A DNA stretch of 64,000 nt, taken from Bordetella genomosp. 12. GTDB taxonomy: Bacteria > Pseudomonadota > Gammaproteobacteria > Burkholderiales > Burkholderiaceae_B. Numbering within the stretch: position 1 is the first letter of the stretch; each line of letters opens with the position of its first letter. The position numbers and the translations under genes are program-made. Below, one piece after another: positions 61,185 to 64,000 of the stretch. Below the pieces are notes generated by a model that was not told the origin of the DNA, made no database searches, and saw only the letters and a program-made list of their open reading frames with translations. Where the stretch lies: contig NZ_NEVU01000003.1 in the NCBI RefSeq assembly GCF_002261355.1, positions 1,674,001 to 1,738,000 on the forward strand. Direction: 5' to 3'.

Positions 61185-63107
61185 ATGAAACCTCTGCACC
61201 GAGTCCTGGCCCTCGTGGCCCTGGCCTGCCTGGCGGCCATTCCGCTGGGCGTGACCAACACCTATTATCTGCACCTCATCGAAACCATCATGATTTACTC
61301 GATCCTGTTGTTCGGGCTCGATATCGTGGTGGGTTACACCGGGCAGGTCTCCCTGGGCCATGCCGGCCTGTTCGGCATCGGCTCTTACGTCGCCGGCGTG
61401 CTGGTCTTCCATCTGCAGATGCCGATCTGGATCACCCTGCCCGCGGCCATCATCATCGCGGCCGCTTTCGGGGCGGTGCTGGCGCTGCCCGCGCTGCGCG
61501 TGACGGGCCCGTATCTGGCCATGGTGACCCTGGCCTTCGGGACCATCATCCAGATTCTCATCAATGAGATGACCTTCCTGACCGAAGGGCCGATGGGCAT
61601 CAAGATCAACAAACCGGCCTTCGGCAGCCACATCCTGAACAAACAGGAGTACTTCTGGCTCGTCGCCCTGCTGCTGGTGTTGTCTCTCATCGTGGTGCAC
61701 CGCATCCTGAAGTCGCATCTGGGGCGCTCTTTCGAAGCGCTGCGTGACAGCCCCATCGCGTCGGACTGCATGGGCGTATCAGTCTATCGCCACAAGGTCA
61801 TCGCCTTCGTCATCAGCGCCGGCTTTGCCGGCCTGGCCGGCGCGCTGTACTCCTACTCCGAACAGTACATCTCGCCCAACACCTATAACTTCGAACTGAC
61901 CATCCTGTTTTTGCTGGCCATCATCATGGGCGGGCGCAAGACGCGCACCGGCGCCATTCTGGGCGCCTCCATCATCGTGCTGCTGCCCAAGATGCTGGAT
62001 GACATCGACACCTTCCGCCTCATCGCCCTGGCCGTCGCCATTCTGGTGGCCGCGGGCAGCGCGCTGGCCGTGGCGCGGGGCAAGACCGAGGCGCGCCGTG
62101 TCGCCGTGCCGGTGGTGGGCACCATCGCCCTGGCGGTGTTCGCCTACTGGCTGGACGTCGTCACCGACTGGCGCTTGAGCATTTTCGGCGTGATGATTCT
62201 GTTTGTCGTCTATTACCTGCCAGACGGCATCGTGGGTTTCGTGCGCAACCTGTTCTTCTCCACACGCCGCAAAGCGCTGTCGGTCCGCTCGGAACTGGCC
62301 GACCGCGCCGACGCCGTCCCGACGGCGGCGGCCGGGCCGGCCGAAACGCTGCTGCAGGCGCAAAGCATCCTGATGCAGTTCGGGGGCTTGAAGGCGCTGA
62401 ACAACGTCGACCTTACCGTCAAGCGCGGCACCATCCACGGCCTGATCGGCCCGAATGGGTCGGGCAAGAGCACCATGATGAACGTGCTCACGGGCATCTA
62501 TGTGCCCACGGCCGGCAGCGTCACGTTTGCAGGCCGCTCGCTGGTGGGCCTGACGCCGGCCGAGATTGCGGCCAACGGCGTGGCGCGAACCTTCCAGAAC
62601 GTGCAGCTCTTTGGCGAGATGACGGCGCTGGAGAACGTGCTGGTGGGGCTGCATCACAGCTTCACGACCGGCCTGGGCAATATCGCGCTGCGCACCCCGC
62701 GCTGGAAAAACGAAGAACAACAGGCGCGCGCCCGGGCCCTGGCGCTGCTGGAGTTCGTTGGCCTGGCCGATTATGCCGGCGAAGAGGCGCGCAACCTGCC
62801 CTATGGCAAGCAACGTCTGCTGGAGATCGCCCGTGCGCTGGCGCTCGACCCGCAACTGCTGCTGCTCGATGAGCCGGCCGCAGGCCTGACCGCCCCGGAC
62901 ATCGCCGAGCTGCTGGTCATTATCCGCAAAGTGCGCGACCACGGCATCACCCTCATCCTGATCGAGCATCACATGGACGTGGTCATGAGCGTGTGCGACA
63001 CGGTATCGGTGCTGGACTTCGGGCAGAAGATCGCCGAAGGCCTGCCTGCCGAGATCCAGCAGAACGCCAAAGTCATCGAAGCCTATCTGGGCGGCGCGAC
63101 CGCCTGA
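61185..63107 (+). CDS. Fused HAAT permease (LivM) and ATP-binding subunit (LivG)
   Basis: 640 residues. The first 330 or so form the LivM-type permease (IMIYSILLFGLDIVVGYTGQVSLGHAGLFGIGSYVAGVL, GGRKTRTGAILGASIIVLLP) with extra membrane segments near residues 285-345. The remainder is a LivG-type ATPase: Walker A GPNGSGKST, RTFQNVQLFGEMTALENVLVG, the LPYGKQRLLEIARALA signature region, Walker B LLLLDEPAAGLTAPD, and H-loop IEHHMD. It is the second fusion of this kind in the window. It is 55 residues longer than the first, mainly in the permease-linker part. Confidence 0.93.
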   Translation: MKPLHRVLALVALACLAAIPLGVTNTYYLHLIETIMIYSILLFGLDIVVGYTGQVSLGHAGLFGIGSYVAGVLVFHLQMPIWITLPAAIIIAAAFGAVLALPALRVTGPYLAMVTLAFGTIIQILINEMTFLTEGPMGIKINKPAFGSHILNKQEYFWLVALLLVLSLIVVHRILKSHLGRSFEALRDSPIASDCMGVSVYRHKVIAFVISAGFAGLAGALYSYSEQYISPNTYNFELTILFLLAIIMGGRKTRTGAILGASIIVLLPKMLDDIDTFRLIALAVAILVAAGSALAVARGKTEARRVAVPVVGTIALAVFAYWLDVVTDWRLSIFGVMILFVVYYLPDGIVGFVRNLFFSTRRKALSVRSELADRADAVPTAAAGPAETLLQAQSILMQFGGLKALNNVDLTVKRGTIHGLIGPNGSGKSTMMNVLTGIYVPTAGSVTFAGRSLVGLTPAEIAANGVARTFQNVQLFGEMTALENVLVGLHHSFTTGLGNIALRTPRWKNEEQQARARALALLEFVGLADYAGEEARNLPYGKQRLLEIARALALDPQLLLLDEPAAGLTAPDIAELLVIIRKVRDHGITLILIEHHMDVVMSVCDTVSVLDFGQKIAEGLPAEIQQNAKVIEAYLGGATA

Positions 63108-63125
63108 CGCCCCGGAGACACCCCT

Positions 63126-63848
63126 ATGCTTACTGTGAAGAATCTCGAAGCGGGCTACGGCAAGGTCAAGGTGCTGCACGGCATCAGCCTGGATGTCCCC
63201 AAGGCCAAGGTCGTCACCCTGATCGGCTCCAATGGCGCCGGCAAGACCACCACCATGCGCGCCCTGTCGGGCATGATCCGGCCGTCGGCCGGCGAGATCA
63301 CGCTCGACGGCCGATCGATCGCCGGTCAGGAGTCCTTTCGCATCGCGCGCATGGGACTGGCGCACTCGCCCGAAGGGCGACGCGTCTTTCCGACGCTGTC
63401 GGTCACCGACAACTTGCTGCTCGGCGCTTTTCCGCGCCTGACCGGCAGCCGCCCGCGCGGCGATGTGCAGGCCGATCTGGCGCGGGCAATGGATCTGTTT
63501 CCGCGCCTCAAAGAGCGGCGCGATCAGCTGGCCGGCACCCTGTCAGGCGGCGAGCAGCAAATGCTGGCCATGGCGCGCGCCATCATGCTCAACCCGCAGC
63601 TCGTGCTGCTGGACGAGCCGTCCATGGGGCTGGCGCCGATTCTGGTCGAAGAAGTGTTTCGCATCATCGCCCGCCTCAAGGAACAGGGCGTGACGATGCT
63701 GCTCGTCGAACAGTTCGCCGCGGCGGCGCTCAACGTGGCCGACTACGGCTATGTGCTGGAAAACGGTCGCATCTCGGTACACGGGCCGGCCGAGCAGCTC
63801 AAGCATGACCCGGCCGTGGTCGCCGCGTATCTGGGCGGCGGGCACTGA
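63126..63848 (+). CDS. livF: HAAT ABC transporter ATP-binding protein LivF
   Basis: 240 residues. Walker A GSNGAGKTT, MGLAHSPEGRRVFPTLSVTDNLLLGA, signature LSGGEQQMLAMARAIM, Walker B LVLLDEPSMGLAP, and H-loop LLVEQ. It pairs with the LivG half of the preceding protein. It is 18 bases after that gene and ends the operon; a hairpin at 63865-63888 follows. Confidence 0.95.
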   Translation: MLTVKNLEAGYGKVKVLHGISLDVPKAKVVTLIGSNGAGKTTTMRALSGMIRPSAGEITLDGRSIAGQESFRIARMGLAHSPEGRRVFPTLSVTDNLLLGAFPRLTGSRPRGDVQADLARAMDLFPRLKERRDQLAGTLSGGEQQMLAMARAIMLNPQLVLLDEPSMGLAPILVEEVFRIIARLKEQGVTMLLVEQFAAAALNVADYGYVLENGRISVHGPAEQLKHDPAVVAAYLGGGH

Positions 63849-63864
63849 CTGCTGACATGGCATA

Positions 63865-63888
63865 GCGCGCCGCAAGCCTGCGGCGCGC
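63865..63888. terminator. Terminator between convergent livF and the right-end gene
   Basis: GCGCGCCGCA (63865-63874) and TGCGGCGCGC (63879-63888) form a perfect 10-bp stem with a 4-base loop. It sits between the stops of two convergent genes. No T-run is present. Confidence 0.6.
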
Positions 63889-63895
63889 GGCCGCG

Positions 63896-64000
63896 TCAGT
63901 CTTCGTCCAGCGCCGCGCCATCGGCGCCATAGCGCTTGAGGCCGTCGAGATCCATGACGCGCACCGCGCCATACTCCACTTTGAGCAGGCCGGCCTCTTC
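63896..64000 (-). CDS. C-terminal end of a probable Crp/Fnr-family regulator (cut by window edge)
   Basis: The minus strand has a stop at 63896-63898 and reads open to the right edge, 34 codons: EEAGLLKVEYGAVRVMDLDGL and then KRYGADGAALDED. The LLKVEYGAVRVMDLDGLKRYG pattern matches the wing and last strand of the Crp/Fnr winged-helix domain in beta-proteobacterial regulators. Only this part is visible, so the sensor type cannot be told. Confidence 0.6.
   Translation of the reverse strand, partial: EEAGLLKVEYGAVRVMDLDGLKRYGADGAALDED

Noticed and set aside
1-64000. Mobile elements, CRISPR arrays and prophage
   Set aside because: No transposase, integrase, phage structural gene or spaced direct-repeat array was found.

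Overview
The window is GC-rich chromosomal DNA from a beta-proteobacterium, most likely an Alcaligenaceae member of the Bordetella/Achromobacter type. The evidence is the rsmB-DUF4390-ntrY-ntrX-trkA-trkH order, several LysR and GntR regulators beside small catabolic operons, orphan Bug-type (TctC) periplasmic receptors, two HAAT-type branched-chain ABC systems with a fused permease-ATPase, and a kynU/Lrp pair. I see no rRNA, tRNA, insertion sequence, prophage or CRISPR array. Both ends cut genes: ybdK on the left and probably a Crp/Fnr regulator on the right.

Layout. 1-9354 is housekeeping on the minus strand: ybdK, the Trk potassium system with an NtrYX-like two-component pair, and rsmB. 9467-15953 is a divergent acid-catabolism locus: Bug receptor and acyl-CoA dehydrogenase one way; SDR, cyclase-family hydrolase, acyl-CoA ligase and GntR/UTRA regulator the other. 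15961-20017 holds a LysR/MFS pair, a small HTH protein and rimO. 20057-31092 is the most interesting stretch: a LysR gene divergent from an aldehyde dehydrogenase, GMC alcohol oxidoreductase, complete HAAT transporter, CaiB/BaiF CoA-transferase and HMG-CoA-lyase-family enzyme. Together these form a coherent import, oxidation, CoA-activation and cleavage pathway. The simplest substrate I can propose is mevalonate or 3-hydroxy-3-methylglutarate, with citramalate as the alternative.

31201-33645 is a small operon (LOG, NTF2-like, HAD, PPOX). 33654-37152 has fmt, def, kynU and its likely Lrp regulator. 37191-41782 has cstA with its small YbdD partner, divergent from a cache-domain sensor kinase and NarL-type regulator that probably control it. 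41873-44477 has dprA, a canonical HMG-CoA lyase and a small membrane protein. 44535-47850 has an orphan AapJ-like receptor, an aminotransferase and yggS. 47943-52934 is another Bug/GntR catabolic locus (FAH-family enzyme, alpha/beta hydrolase, amidohydrolase) with repeated operator-like TTGGTTCA/ATGGTTCA motifs.

53019-56062 has a TonB-dependent receptor and a PCu(A)C copper chaperone separated by a leader with two intrinsic terminators. 56102-58787 has an ArgP/LysG-type regulator, a LysE-type exporter and another LysR gene. 59052-63848 is a second complete HAAT transporter operon. Coordinates, starts and motifs were read from the sequence; functions come from recognisable family motifs and gene context, and substrates are inferred unless stated.
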